DNA from: Vanilla planifolia | Lineage: Eukaryota; Streptophyta; Magnoliopsida; Asparagales; Orchidaceae | Assembly: GCA_023846275.1 (NCBI GenBank) | Contig: JAIUJO010000070.1 | Span: 1,314,501-1,378,500 of the forward strand | Length of the DNA: 64,000 nucleotides | Direction: 5' to 3' | Shown here: positions 53,101-64,000 of the stretch, in pieces | How the letters are laid out: each line of letters begins with the position of its first letter | How positions within the stretch are numbered: the stretch's first letter is position 1 | Notes under the pieces: model-generated | Databases searched by the model: none | Seen by the model: the letters and a program-made list of their open reading frames with translations, nothing else | What the model was told of the DNA's origin: nothing | Translations under genes and position numbers: made by a program

Positions 53101-56100
53101 CACACATGCACACATATAAAAATGCAAACACAAAAAAATATGCACACCACAACACAGACACATGCACTTGCACATGCATAAACATTCACACACACATGCA
53201 ATCACCTAGATGCACACACACACACACATGGAGGTTCACACAAATGCACAGACACTCACATAAACAGAAAATCATGCACGAATGTATATACACATAAACA
53301 CATGCACACATGTACTCACATATGCATACACACACATAGACTTGCACAAGCATGCACACACAAGTATGCACATATAAACAAGCATAAATAAATGCAAACA
53401 TAGGCAAATGAACACACATACACACATACATATCCACATCTATATACATATGCAAAACAACAAACATATTGACACATGCATTCACAAAAACACACTCATG
53501 CTCATATGCACACATAAACACACATGCATCAATAGACACATATGGACTCACATACACACATGTATATGCATGCATGGACACACATGTGTGCACACCCACA
53601 TGCCCCACCTATACACACACACATGCATGCATATACATACACACACACACCCATATACACATGCATGGAACTTCTAAACAAGCATGTCACCAAACACACT
53701 GGCCCACAAACACATGCATGAATGCACTGATGCACACACACACAAACACACATGCCAATGCAAAAGCACGTGCACGCATTGACATACAAGCACAAGAACA
53801 CACATACACATGTAGACAATCATGCCCACACAAGTGGTCATACGCACACACAGAAATACACATGCTCACACATTCATAAGCACAAAACATGCATAGACAA
53901 CATACACAAAAATGCAAAAACATGTGTGCACACGTACTTAGGCACACTAGCACACATGCACACACAAATGCATGCACACTCTCATGAAATGTGCACAAAT
54001 GCACACACATTAATACAAGCAAGAATAGCATAAATAGTTATATACACACACTAAAAATTTTGGCACACATACATGAAAGCATGCACACAAGCACACATGC
54101 ACACAGACACACACGCACATAAATGCCCACATGCACACAAACACATACATACACAAACTCAAATCCACATGCACATGTACACACACATACACACACACAC
54201 ACCTATACATACTCATGTCTACATGCACATCCACAAGCACACACAAGCACACATGGACACAAAAACACAAATACAACCACATCCACCCTCACATGCACAT
54301 ACACACACATGAGAATGCATTCACACTGGTACACAAATAAGTACATGCATGGGTGCACACAGAAGCACACAAAGGAACACACTCATGCACATCCACATGT
54401 TGACTCACACATAGAGAAATGCACATGCACACACACATACACACACACACACACACTCACAAACACATATAGATACATGACTATGCACATATTCAAATAC
54501 ATACAAATGCACAGCCACACATACGTGCATGCACACACACACACATGCAAATGCACATGGCATGTATGCATATACAAATATACAAACACATACACACATA
54601 CACATGCACATACATCTACACACAAACATGCATGCATGCACACATGCACAAACACGCACATGCACTAACACACAAAAGAATGCACAGGCATATCTACAAA
54701 AAATGCATGAATGAACACACACACATGTGCTTGCACACATTCACATACACACACATTCACAGACACATGCACAGCTAGATGGAGACAAGCACAAGCACAT
54801 GCACAAATTCACACATGAGAGCTCTCAAATGTGGACAACCTCCATGCACACACACATACACATACAACAAGCCTATATGCCCACACATGCACTCACCCAC
54901 ACACACAATTGCACAGACCTACACAAGCATGCCCATGCACACACAGACACACACCTACATACTCAAACACACTCATGCTCACATACATGTTGGAACACAT
55001 AAAAGCATATATATATGCCCAGCAAACACATATGTTCACACACACACAACCACACACGAATCCTCACACATGTACAAGCAAACACAAACTCACATACATG
55101 GTCACATATGCTCACACACACAAAAATAAGCATGCACACACACATAGACTCACACACAGATATGCTAAGGCATTAACACAAGTACACAGATGTGCACATG
55201 CATGTAACACAATTACATGCATAGACACATGCATGCAAGCACACAATCATGCATGTATGCATGCACACACACAAACGCACAAACAAACATGTACTTACAT
55301 ATACACACACATACAAACACATCCATATGCATAGACATACACACACAAGTATGCACAAATGTGTATGTGTGGACACACACATACGCATACACTCACACAT
55401 GCACACACATACGCATATACACACACACACACACACACACCAATAAACACATGCTCAAACTAACACATGTAGACATGCACATGAACACATCCATGCATGC
55501 AAACTCGCAAAATTGCACAGGCACACACATGCACAAGCATAAAAACTCACACACACATGTACATAAAGATGCATATACATAACCAAACATATACAATCAC
55601 AATCACATGCACACACATGCACCCATGCACACATGTGCACCTACACTCACATAGTCACACACATAAGAACACGCATGCACATGCTCATGCACATACATGC
55701 ACATGTACAAAAACACTCAAGTATACACACATGTACAAATACACATAATGACATGTGCTAACATAAGCACCCACATACATGTGAGCACCCAGGCATAAAA
55801 ATATATATATATGCCCATATACTTGCACAAAAGCTCACAACAAAGAACACACACACATACACACTCACACAGGCACATGTACACACATGCAAGAACATGA
55901 AGAGATCCACACATGTATAATTGAATACACAAATGCACTTAAATATATTGATGTATGCACACAAACATACATGTGAATGTACCCAAAGATGCACACACAT
56001 ACACACATCTACACACCCTCACACCCAATCATAGATATGTACACACATAAGGACACACACACATGCAGTCGCATTGAAACACATACATGCACATACTAAC

Positions 56101-58507
56101 ATACACACATGCCCAAACATAGCCACACATGCACATACACACACACACAAACACATACTTATATACACACACGAACAAGAACACACACACATGTGTACAT
56201 ACACCTATACACTTCTATGCATACCCACGCACTCACACGCACATGCACACAAACACACACTCGCACATGCAGATGTACATAATGACATACATGCACAAAC
56301 ATACACACAAACACACACACAAACATACACGCATACAAATGCATGCACAAGCACACACACATAGACACACACAAACTCTCAAACACACATACACACAGAC
56401 ATTCACAAAAAGAAGCTCACACGCTCTTGTATGCATGCACACATGACACACACACAAACCCTTGTACACACACCTATGCACACACTGACACAAACACAGG
56501 CACAAAACAACAAAAGGATAAACACACAAACAGATAAAGGAAATGGGCACACACACTCATATACATAGACATGCACACATAGGCCCATACATGCTCGCAC
56601 ATGCACAACCACACACATGTACCTACATGCACAAGTGCACACACATGCATATGCAAACACGCTCACACATGCACACACACGAATAGTTACACACACTCTT
56701 GCATGCACCCAAAATTACACACATATGCACATATGTGTACACAAAAGCATACACACAAATATGCACATACATACATGCACACACGCACATGCATACAGAC
56801 ACACAAGTAATCACAAAATAGCATGTGCTCACAAACACACGTGAGTACACCCACACACACATACATGCATACAAGTAAAAACATAGACACACAACACACA
56901 CGTACGCACACCAACATGCTCACACATAAACACACACACAAGAAAACACATGCATGAATATGCACACACCTGCACATGTGCACACATACACAAACCCACC
57001 CACTGACCCACACACCATTTTACACACATGCTTGCACAAATGCACACACATGCAACCACACACGCACAAGAACATGTGCACACATATGCACACACATGCA
57101 TGCATATGCACATGCACACACACACAAACATTCACTCACACATACTTGCACATGCATCCATGCACACACATGCACATGCACACGTGCAAGAAGGCACAAC
57201 CATGCATAAGCAAATGCATAGACATAGGAACACACTCACACAAATCATACAAAAACATAAATACAAATGCACACACATATTTACAAACACACACATAGTT
57301 ACGCACACACATACACACTCATAAGCTTCCAAACATGCACATGTGTGTACAAACACACACACACGCACATATAAACATAAAACAACATGCATACACACAT
57401 CTGCACACATAAATGCACAATTGAACACATGTAGATGCATACAAATATAAAGAAACACATGCACACATAGACACACAAACACAAGCACATGCACACACAA
57501 ACAGGCACATGTACACACATACACATATGCAAGAACAACACATGCATGCACACAGGCACACATGCATACATGCACATACAAATACATATATATGCATGCA
57601 CAAACACACATTGACACGTGTGCCTGTACACACACACACACACAAATTTCCACATGCATACAAATAGATATGTACACATTCACAAACATAGCCACGTACA
57701 CACATGCGCATGCACACGCACAAATGTACAAACTCTTACACATGTACACACACATGCTTACCCACTCACACATGCATAGACATACACTTGCTAATAAACC
57801 TATGCATGCACACACATACATAGGTACACACACACACATGTACATGCACAAGTATACACACTAACACTCATAGACATGCACACAAACACCTACACATGCA
57901 CAAATAAACTCTCATATGCACATAGGCACAAATGCATGCATGAACAAACACACACATAGCCACAAGCATGCATGCACACGTGCATAACCAACACAAATAT
58001 GCACATGCAAACATACACATGCATAGCACAGCTATGCTCGAATGCACATGCATGAACATATATCCACACAAATGCAAGGACATGCTCATACACACCCACA
58101 CACACACAACAATCGCATGCACCTTGCATATACACATCACACAAATGTACACAAACGAATAGACAAATGCACACATGTTCACACACATACTTGGGAACAT
58201 ACACACACACAAGCTTGCACATACACAGACACATGCTCAAACACGCACATACCAACTAAAACACATGCTTGAATACATGCACACATGCAGGCATCTACAT
58301 GCATATGTATGAGCACATGAACATAGAGATACACACACATGTACAACAACAAACACACATGAACACCACACACACATCCAAATCAAAACACAAACACGTA
58401 TACAAGCACCCACACACACACAATTGCTCATGCACAGATGCAATCACACACACCCACATATAAACATACACACATGCAAATGCATAAACATGCAAATGGA
58501 CACACAC
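47121..58507 (-). repeat. Giant degenerate CA-rich array (TG array on the minus strand)
   Basis: About 11.4 kb of CA steps with interruptions such as CATGCA, CATATG and ACATGT: the reverse-complement style of the left TG array. Perfect runs are short. The + strand has little G, most of it in TGC or ATG. I could not align individual parts with the left array by eye, so whether it is a true copy or only the same kind of sequence is open. Its left end abuts a truncated AT half; its right end passes into CT-rich DNA at about 58,508. Translations are His/Thr-rich on the + strand and Cys/Val/Met-rich on the other (the longest spans 49,478-50,410), all compositional. No gene is seen. Confidence 0.94.
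55419..55440 (-). repeat. Perfect (AC)11 run
   Basis: Eleven uninterrupted AC steps, the longest perfect dinucleotide run I noticed in the right array. Confidence 0.85.
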
Positions 58508-58520
58508 CAATTATATATCC
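58495..58520 (-). other. Junction: AG half into TG array (minus-strand reading)
   Basis: CACACACCAATTATATATCC marks the passage from CA array to CT-rich DNA. Read on the minus strand, the AG side ends in sequence that corresponds to about 34,704-34,775 in u4 (GAGATGGAGATGTGAGATAT compared with GAGATGGACATGTCAAATAT), about 1.83-1.89 kb into the AG half. The other TG junction at 16,218 falls only about 100-150 bases further along the same unit. Confidence 0.68.
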
Positions 58521-60340
58521 ATATCTTTTCCCTCTAACACACTCTCTCGTTCTAACTCTCTACTACTTTATAATATATATCTCACATCTCCATCTCTTTA
58601 TCTTTTGTCTCCTCTTAATAATGTTTTATCTCTTTTTATCATCACTCATCTATCACTTTGCCTCTCTTTCTTATACCTTCACAAACTCTTCATGTCCCCA
58701 TCTCTAAATGCCTTCCTTCCCATTAGGAATCTCTTCCTAAATTTTCTCTCTATTTCACTATCACTCTACCTTTCTCTTACTTTCTCTATTTCACACTTCT
58801 CACTCTTTCTTTTTGTCGCTCTTTGTCTCTTTTACTTGTTTCACTTATCTTCTATTATGCTGACTCTCTTTTCTCTTCTTTGTTCCACCATTAAACTTCT
58901 CAAATCTCTTTCTTCTCTCCTTTTTACACTATTTTATTCTCCTTTAAACTTTATTTTTGCCTAATTCTCCTTCTTTCTTTTTCTCTCTGACTCTCTCAAC
59001 TAACTATTTTATGTCTTTTTCCTTTCTGATCTCTATGATATCTTTTCTCTTTTTCTAAATCAAATTTTTATCTTATTTAAATAAAATGCCTTATTTATCT
59101 CAACTTTCCATCATCTTTGTCTCTCTTTATTTTTCATTTATAATACTCTATTTACTACTCTCTCTTTTACTTCTCTCTCCCAAACACTCTCCATTTCTAT
59201 TTCTTTTTGTCTAGGTCTCTTAAAAAATTCTATCTCAACTCACTCTCACTTCTTTTATCTCCATAATATCACTCCACTAACTAATTCTGTAAATTGATGC
59301 TTTATCTCTTACTTATTCCATCTCTAATAGTTTATGATTATCTCTTTCTTGCTCTACCTTTCTCCCTCACTCTCTTTCTCTCTATCTTTGCTCTTTTATT
59401 TCCTCTCTCCCTTCCACTCTTACATCCCTAAAATAATCACTTTTATCTTTTTTGCTCACTTATCATGTATTCTCACAAGCAAATAATCTTTTATTTTTTT
59501 TATCATTTCTCTAATAGCATTTTCTATTTCTATTTAACCAAAAATATTTCATGTTAACCTCTCTCTTGCCTTTTCTGCTTCAATAAACTTTCTTTACCCC
59601 TCCATATCGCACTCAGTTGCTTTTCTTAGTTTTACTTTTCTCTAATCATATTGTCCCTCATTATTTTTTCTCTACACTTTCTTTCTTAGTCCATTGTTTT
59701 CTCTATAATTTTGTTCTTTTACACTCTACTTTCCTCTTTTCTCTCTCACTTTCCACTAAATCTTTCGAATCACTTTCCTTTCCCCTCTTTCTCTTTCTCT
59801 TTTCAATATACTTCCATTAATTTATATCTCAACTATATCAAAGTTTTGGTTATTTTTTCTCTCCATCATTTCTATCTCTTTAATTTCTCCCTTTAATACA
59901 CTTCCTATTATCTTGCCTTAATCTTTCTCACTTTCATATTGTCATCTTCTCTATATCTCATTATCTTTCTTTATTTAAACCTATTCTCTTCATCCTTCTC
60001 TCTCTTCTTAATCTCTTGCATATCAGTCCTCCTTCTTATTCTATTAATTGTTGAGCCTTCCCACTCTTTTGCCTTACTCTCAATCTCAATTATTACCTCT
60101 TTCTCGTTCACCTCACTTTATCCCTCACTTTGTCTCTCTTCACTCTTATGTTTTTTCAATCTTTTTCTCTCAACTCTTCATATATCAATCTCTTCTATTT
60201 TTCTCTCTTCCCTTTATCTCTATCTCTCACTAGATATTTTACCCTTTTCTATTACTCCTCACTATTTTTATTTATCTAGATATACTTAATTTTTACTTTT
60301 TCCCTCTTTTGCTTTTTCTATAAATTATTGCATGTCTACC
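58508..60340 (-). repeat. Inverted unit u7, first 1.83 kb of the AG half (CT-rich on +)
   Basis: Reverse complement of the first part of the AG half. On the minus strand it starts near GGTAGACATGCAATAATTTA (60,342 downward) and runs through TATATCTAGATAAATA (as at about 39,030 in u5), then the region equivalent to 34,590-34,770 in u4, before meeting the TG array. + strand open frames (for example 58,605-58,964 and 59,939-60,289) are Ser/Leu/Phe-rich strings expected from CT-rich DNA and carry no domain. No gene is seen. Confidence 0.87.
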
Positions 60341-60947
60341 TTAAATATCTAATTTCTTAAGACAACTTACAAATAAAATCACCTATAGTTAATAATTAGT
60401 GTAATTACAAATTATATTTACAATTATAATAAATATTATTTATAAATTAAAAATAGATATAGTAAATCTATTTTTAGTAAAATAATTACACTATATTTAA
60501 AATAGGTTTTTGTTATTGTAATTAGAATGAAAAACTTAAATTTGTTACACCTGTTTTATTTAAAATGTTTTATAATGTAATTAATGTTTCATAATAATTA
60601 TAAAAAAATATTATTAATTATTGATATATTTTTAAAAAATAAATACTATTTTAAATTGTTAATAACACAAATATAAATATTAATGTTATATTACAAATTT
60701 TAAAAAATTAAACTTAGTGAACAATAAAAAACATATTATGATAACAATGAATAGTATTTTTAATAATTTAAAAACATTATATTTATTCTTATTAGTAGTG
60801 GATATTTTATTCAAATTTTGTTCAATATTTTTGGTCTTCTTCCATGTCATTTGTTTAATAGTTTTAAAGACTTTTAAAATTACAATTAATGATACTATTT
60901 TTAATATTTTCTTTACAAAATATTGTCTTATATGATTAATAATTAAT
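60341..60947 (-). repeat. Inverted AT-rich half with about 1.2 kb deletion
   Basis: Only about 600 bases. On the minus strand it begins like other AT halves (TAATTAATTATTAATCATAT, then a match to the first roughly 80 bases). It then jumps to sequence equivalent to about 26,310 in u2, so the TCATTTAAGTATAAAA landmark and its surroundings are missing. A single short open frame (60,717-60,935) has no recognisable feature. Confidence 0.8.
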
Positions 60948-61265
60948 TCTTTCTATTCTTGTTCTATCTCTCTCCAATATTATTCTCACTTTCTCTCTCT
61001 GTTTCCCTTTATTCAAAACCTTTCTCTCACAAAATATTTGTGCTTCTCTCCACATTCTTTATCGTAACCTCTATCGACTTTTTCCCAAAATTGTCTATTA
61101 TTTTCTTGATCTTCTTATTCTTAAGCTATTCCCTTTTCTATTGCTTCTTTCTCAATTCTTATTCTCTTTATCATTCAATTAGTGTCTCTTTTTAAAATTA
61201 TTTCTTTGCAATTCTCTCTCTCTCTCTCTCTATTTTTTCTATCATTCAGTGTAGGTCTATCATTA
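60948..61265 (-). repeat. Inverted unit u8, AG half collapsed to about 0.3 kb
   Basis: On the minus strand the AG half starts normally (GATAGACCTACACTGAATGA at about 61,258 downward), enters a (GA)n run at 61,231-61,213, and continues directly with the terminal module of the AG half: AGACACTAATTGAATGATAA, then the TTTTGGGAAAAAG landmark at about 61,090. About 4.3 kb of the AG half is gone. The open frame at 60,959-61,195 simply reads through this terminal module and resembles equally spurious frames in other copies (24,748-25,089 and 41,960-42,157 on the minus strand). Confidence 0.82.
61213..61231 (-). repeat. Perfect (TC)n run at a deletion joint
   Basis: About nine uninterrupted TC steps (GA on the minus strand). 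It lies exactly where the start of the AG half is joined to its end in u8. Confidence 0.85.
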
Positions 61266-63122
61266 GGATCTTATTAAATAAAAAATTTACAAATAGAATT
61301 AAAAACATGATATGAACAAGAATAAGAATATTTAGGTAAATAAATTAAAAGTAGTCAAATAAAATACATAAATTATTAATTGTTATTTATTTAATTTCAA
61401 GAAATTTTTTTATAATTTTTAATAGCTACGAATGTTACTTGTGATTAATAGAAAAAGTAATTACAAATTATATTTATTATTGTAATAAATATTAATTCAA
61501 AAAATATAATAAATAAATTTATAATAAAACACTTACATTACATTAAAAGTAATAATTACTAGTATATTACTAATAATAATTATGATATTAAGATATTAAT
61601 AATGTGAAAATAAAAGGAAATATAAATAAATTTTTATGAGTTAAAAAATAAAATTAATGAATAACAATAAAAACTATTATGATAATCATAAATATTATTA
61701 TTAAGAATTTTCGAAATTTATATTTATTCTTATCAATTATAAATATTCTTAATCGTCTTCTTTTATTCTTTTTGGTCATCTTCCTCCTCATTTTTTTCTT
61801 CTAGCTCTTTTTATTGACCTATTTACACATGAAATATTTCATATTTAATTTTATTCTTTTCTTTCTTCATTTGTTCTAATTGTTTTATTTTTATTCTTTT
61901 TTCATCTCATTAATGATTGTGTTCTACATTTTCTTATTCTCCTTCTCATCAATCATCTATTTTATAATTGCTCCTTCAAGATTTTTCTTTCTTCATCACA
62001 TTATTCTTTTTAAAAATTTGTAGAAACTAAAGAATGTAATATAAATTACTATTAATTTTTTTAACAAATGTTTTGATGAATGAGAATAATTATTTTTAAT
62101 TTTAACTATAAGTTTATAATTAATTTTGATAATTTAAAATAAAGTATTATTTTGTAATTTCTAGAAAAAGATTTTTTTATCAATAAATTATAAATTTATT
62201 CTTTTCTTCTTAATCTTCTTTTTATAATTAGTTCTTTTTTATTTTAGCTTATTTTTTATTGCAATCTTTTTTTCCTAAAATTCAAATAAAAGAAGGAAAA
62301 ATTGTTTTTTGGTTATATTTTGGGTATCTTCAAAATTAAACTATTAGTTATTTTTTTATTTCAAATTAATAATTATTAAAAAATTATTTTTTAATATTTT
62401 GACTATGATTTAGAAACAAATTTTATTATTTTTTATATTTAATTACAAGATTATGAGTAAAGTGATTGTTATTTTATTCTTCATAGTTATAAATTTTTTT
62501 TGGACATTTTTAATCACAACAACGACAATAGTAATAATAAATATTCATATTTGAAAGATTTGTTATTTACATAGGAAGATTAGAGTAATAATTCAGATGA
62601 GAATAACTTTTTTTATATTTAAATGATGGTCAGAGTAACTTTTATTTTTGATGGTTAATATTATTTGTAACTGTTATTATTATCTCTAATTCCTAAATAA
62701 TTATTCAAATAATTAATTACTACTTATGTGAACTATAATAATGAAGATTTATCTTTTTAAATAAGTTAAAAAAATTATGAACCAAAAAATTTTAAAATTT
62801 AAGAAATAGTGATGCTAAAAAATATTTCTTTATTCGTAACAAATTGTAACTTAAATGAAAATTTTCAACAATAAGAGTAATTGATTAGAATTAATCTTAA
62901 CATAATTAGAATCAATAAAAAGTATCATAAAGAACTATAGTGGTAAATAATAATTACAACATTTATTAAGAAAAGTTGATGTAGTAGTTATTCTTGTTAA
63001 AAAAAAATTGTTAAAACATTAATTAATAATTTTAAAGAATTTTGAAAATTACTATTAATGATATTATTTTTTATATTTTCTTCTCAAAGTGATATTTCCT
63101 TATAAGATGAATAATTAATTCT
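61266..63122 (-). repeat. Inverted AT-rich half (long form)
   Basis: About 1.86 kb, nearly complete. Read on the minus strand it contains ACCATCATTTAAATATAAAA (about 62,628 downward) followed by TTATTCTCATCTGAATTATT, then the long-form segment, AAATATGAAATATTTCATGT (about 61,845 downward), and the end TTCATATCATGTTTTTAATT near 61,315-61,296. This is the clearest demonstration that the right side of the window carries the same unit inverted. No coding capacity is seen. Confidence 0.88.
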
Positions 63123-64000
63123 TGTTATTCTTCCTCCATCTCCCTCAAATATTATTGTCTTTTTGTCTCTCTCTTTATCCCTTTATCCATAACTTTTCTC
63201 TCACAACATATTTCATCCTCTCTTTCATATTCTTTATGAAAGCCTTTATGAACTTTTTCCCATAATTGTCTCTCTTTCTTTCTAAATCTTCATTCTTAAG
63301 CTATTCTTGTTTCTATTACTTCTTTCTCTCATCTTCTTTATCATTTGATTACTGTGTCTCTTTTTGAAATTATTTCTTTTCATTTCTCTCTATTCCTCTT
63401 TCTCTTCTTTTAATTCTAATGTTTTTCTACCTCTATCTTTTTTCTCTTTTTGTGAATAAATAAAAATCGCATCAGTATGTCACTTTCTCTCTACAGCTCA
63501 TTAATCTCTCACATCCCTTTCTCTTTATATCTCCTCTTAAGTTAGATATATTCACTTAATATCTATCCTACATCTCATCTTCTGTAGTTTAAAATTTTGT
63601 CTTATTATAACTACCTTTTTTATCTCATTCACACAACCTATAACTCTTTTTTGAGTTGTAACTTCTCTACATAACTTTGTACTACATCCCTCATAATTCT
63701 CTCATAAATCTATCATTTTTCTCTCTTCCTTAATCTCATATCTCTATTTCTCTTTTACTCATCATTTTCTCACCCATCACTCTCCTAAAACTCTCACTTC
63801 CATCACTTTTCTTCATTAGGTTGTGCATTTTTTCACTAGATTCTATATCTTTTCACTCTCACCATTTTCTCTTCCCTGTCACACTATGATTTCGTTGTCT
63901 TTTTTTCAATCTTTCTGTCATCATCCAATTAGCCCTCTATCAGCTCAAACACTCTCTCTTGTCAATCTCACTTTTGCTCTCACTCACTCCTATTTTCATT
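63123..64000 (-). repeat. Inverted unit u9, 3' part of the AG half, cut by the window edge
   Basis: CT-rich on the + strand. On the minus strand it ends with the terminal module of the AG half: the TTATGGGAAAAAG landmark at about 63,263, then the equivalent of ACAAATATTTTGTGAGAGAA. It continues past the right edge. The spacing to the previous module (about 61,090) is only about 2.2 kb because u8 has collapsed. No gene is seen. Confidence 0.86.

Noticed and set aside
1..64000. Telomeric repeats, tRNA or rRNA genes
   Set aside because: I saw no TTTAGGG or TTAGGG runs, no clover-leaf-like segment and no rRNA-like conserved stretch on either strand.

Overview
This window looks like non-coding nuclear DNA from a eukaryote, most likely a land plant. 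I find no gene I can support: no coding region with recognisable domains, no tRNA or rRNA, no CRISPR array and no bacterial-type operon. The many open frames are products of base composition: TG/CA arrays read as Cys/Val/Met or His/Thr strings, and AG-rich DNA lacks stop codons on its CT strand. The plant assignment rests mainly on one island at about 12.69-13.39 kb. It resembles plant LTR retrotransposon ends and contains a degenerate relative of the plant-LTR motif I remember as ACGTGGTTCGGC. This is recollection and inference, not a search result.

Layout. (1) 1-16,218 is a degenerate TG-rich array, mostly TG steps with regular GCATG interruptions, broken once by the LTR-like island. (2) 16,219-47,120 is a direct tandem array of six copies (u1-u6) of a very diverged composite unit. 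Each unit has an AG-rich (polypurine) half of about 4.7 kb when complete and an AT-rich half of about 1.85 kb, about 6.5 kb in all. Most copies carry deletions. (3) 47,121-58,507 is a CA-rich array, the same kind of sequence as (1) on the opposite strand. (4) 58,508-64,000 is CT-rich and AT-rich DNA. It is the same composite unit in reverse complement (u7-u9), strongly rearranged.

How the parts fit. The repeat landmarks line up between copies. The landmark near the end of the AG half lies at about 18,809, 24,855, 30,903, 37,477, 42,099 and 46,416, and in reverse at about 61,090 and 63,263. The landmark in the AT half lies at about 19,461, 25,511, 31,471, 38,037, 42,750 and 47,045, and in reverse at about 62,620. 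Both TG arrays join the composite unit at almost the same internal position, about 1.83-1.98 kb into the AG half: the left array on its 3' side and the right array (read on the minus strand) on its 5' side. The simplest reading is a still larger unit, AG-5' / giant TG array / AG-3' / AT, with TG-free copies stacked between TG-bearing ones. The + strand is G-rich and C-poor from 1 to 47.12 kb and C-rich and G-poor after it. This single switch coincides with an inverted junction where a truncated AT block abuts a CA array.

All coordinates of blocks and landmarks were read by eye. Block edges are gradual and good to about 10-40 bases.
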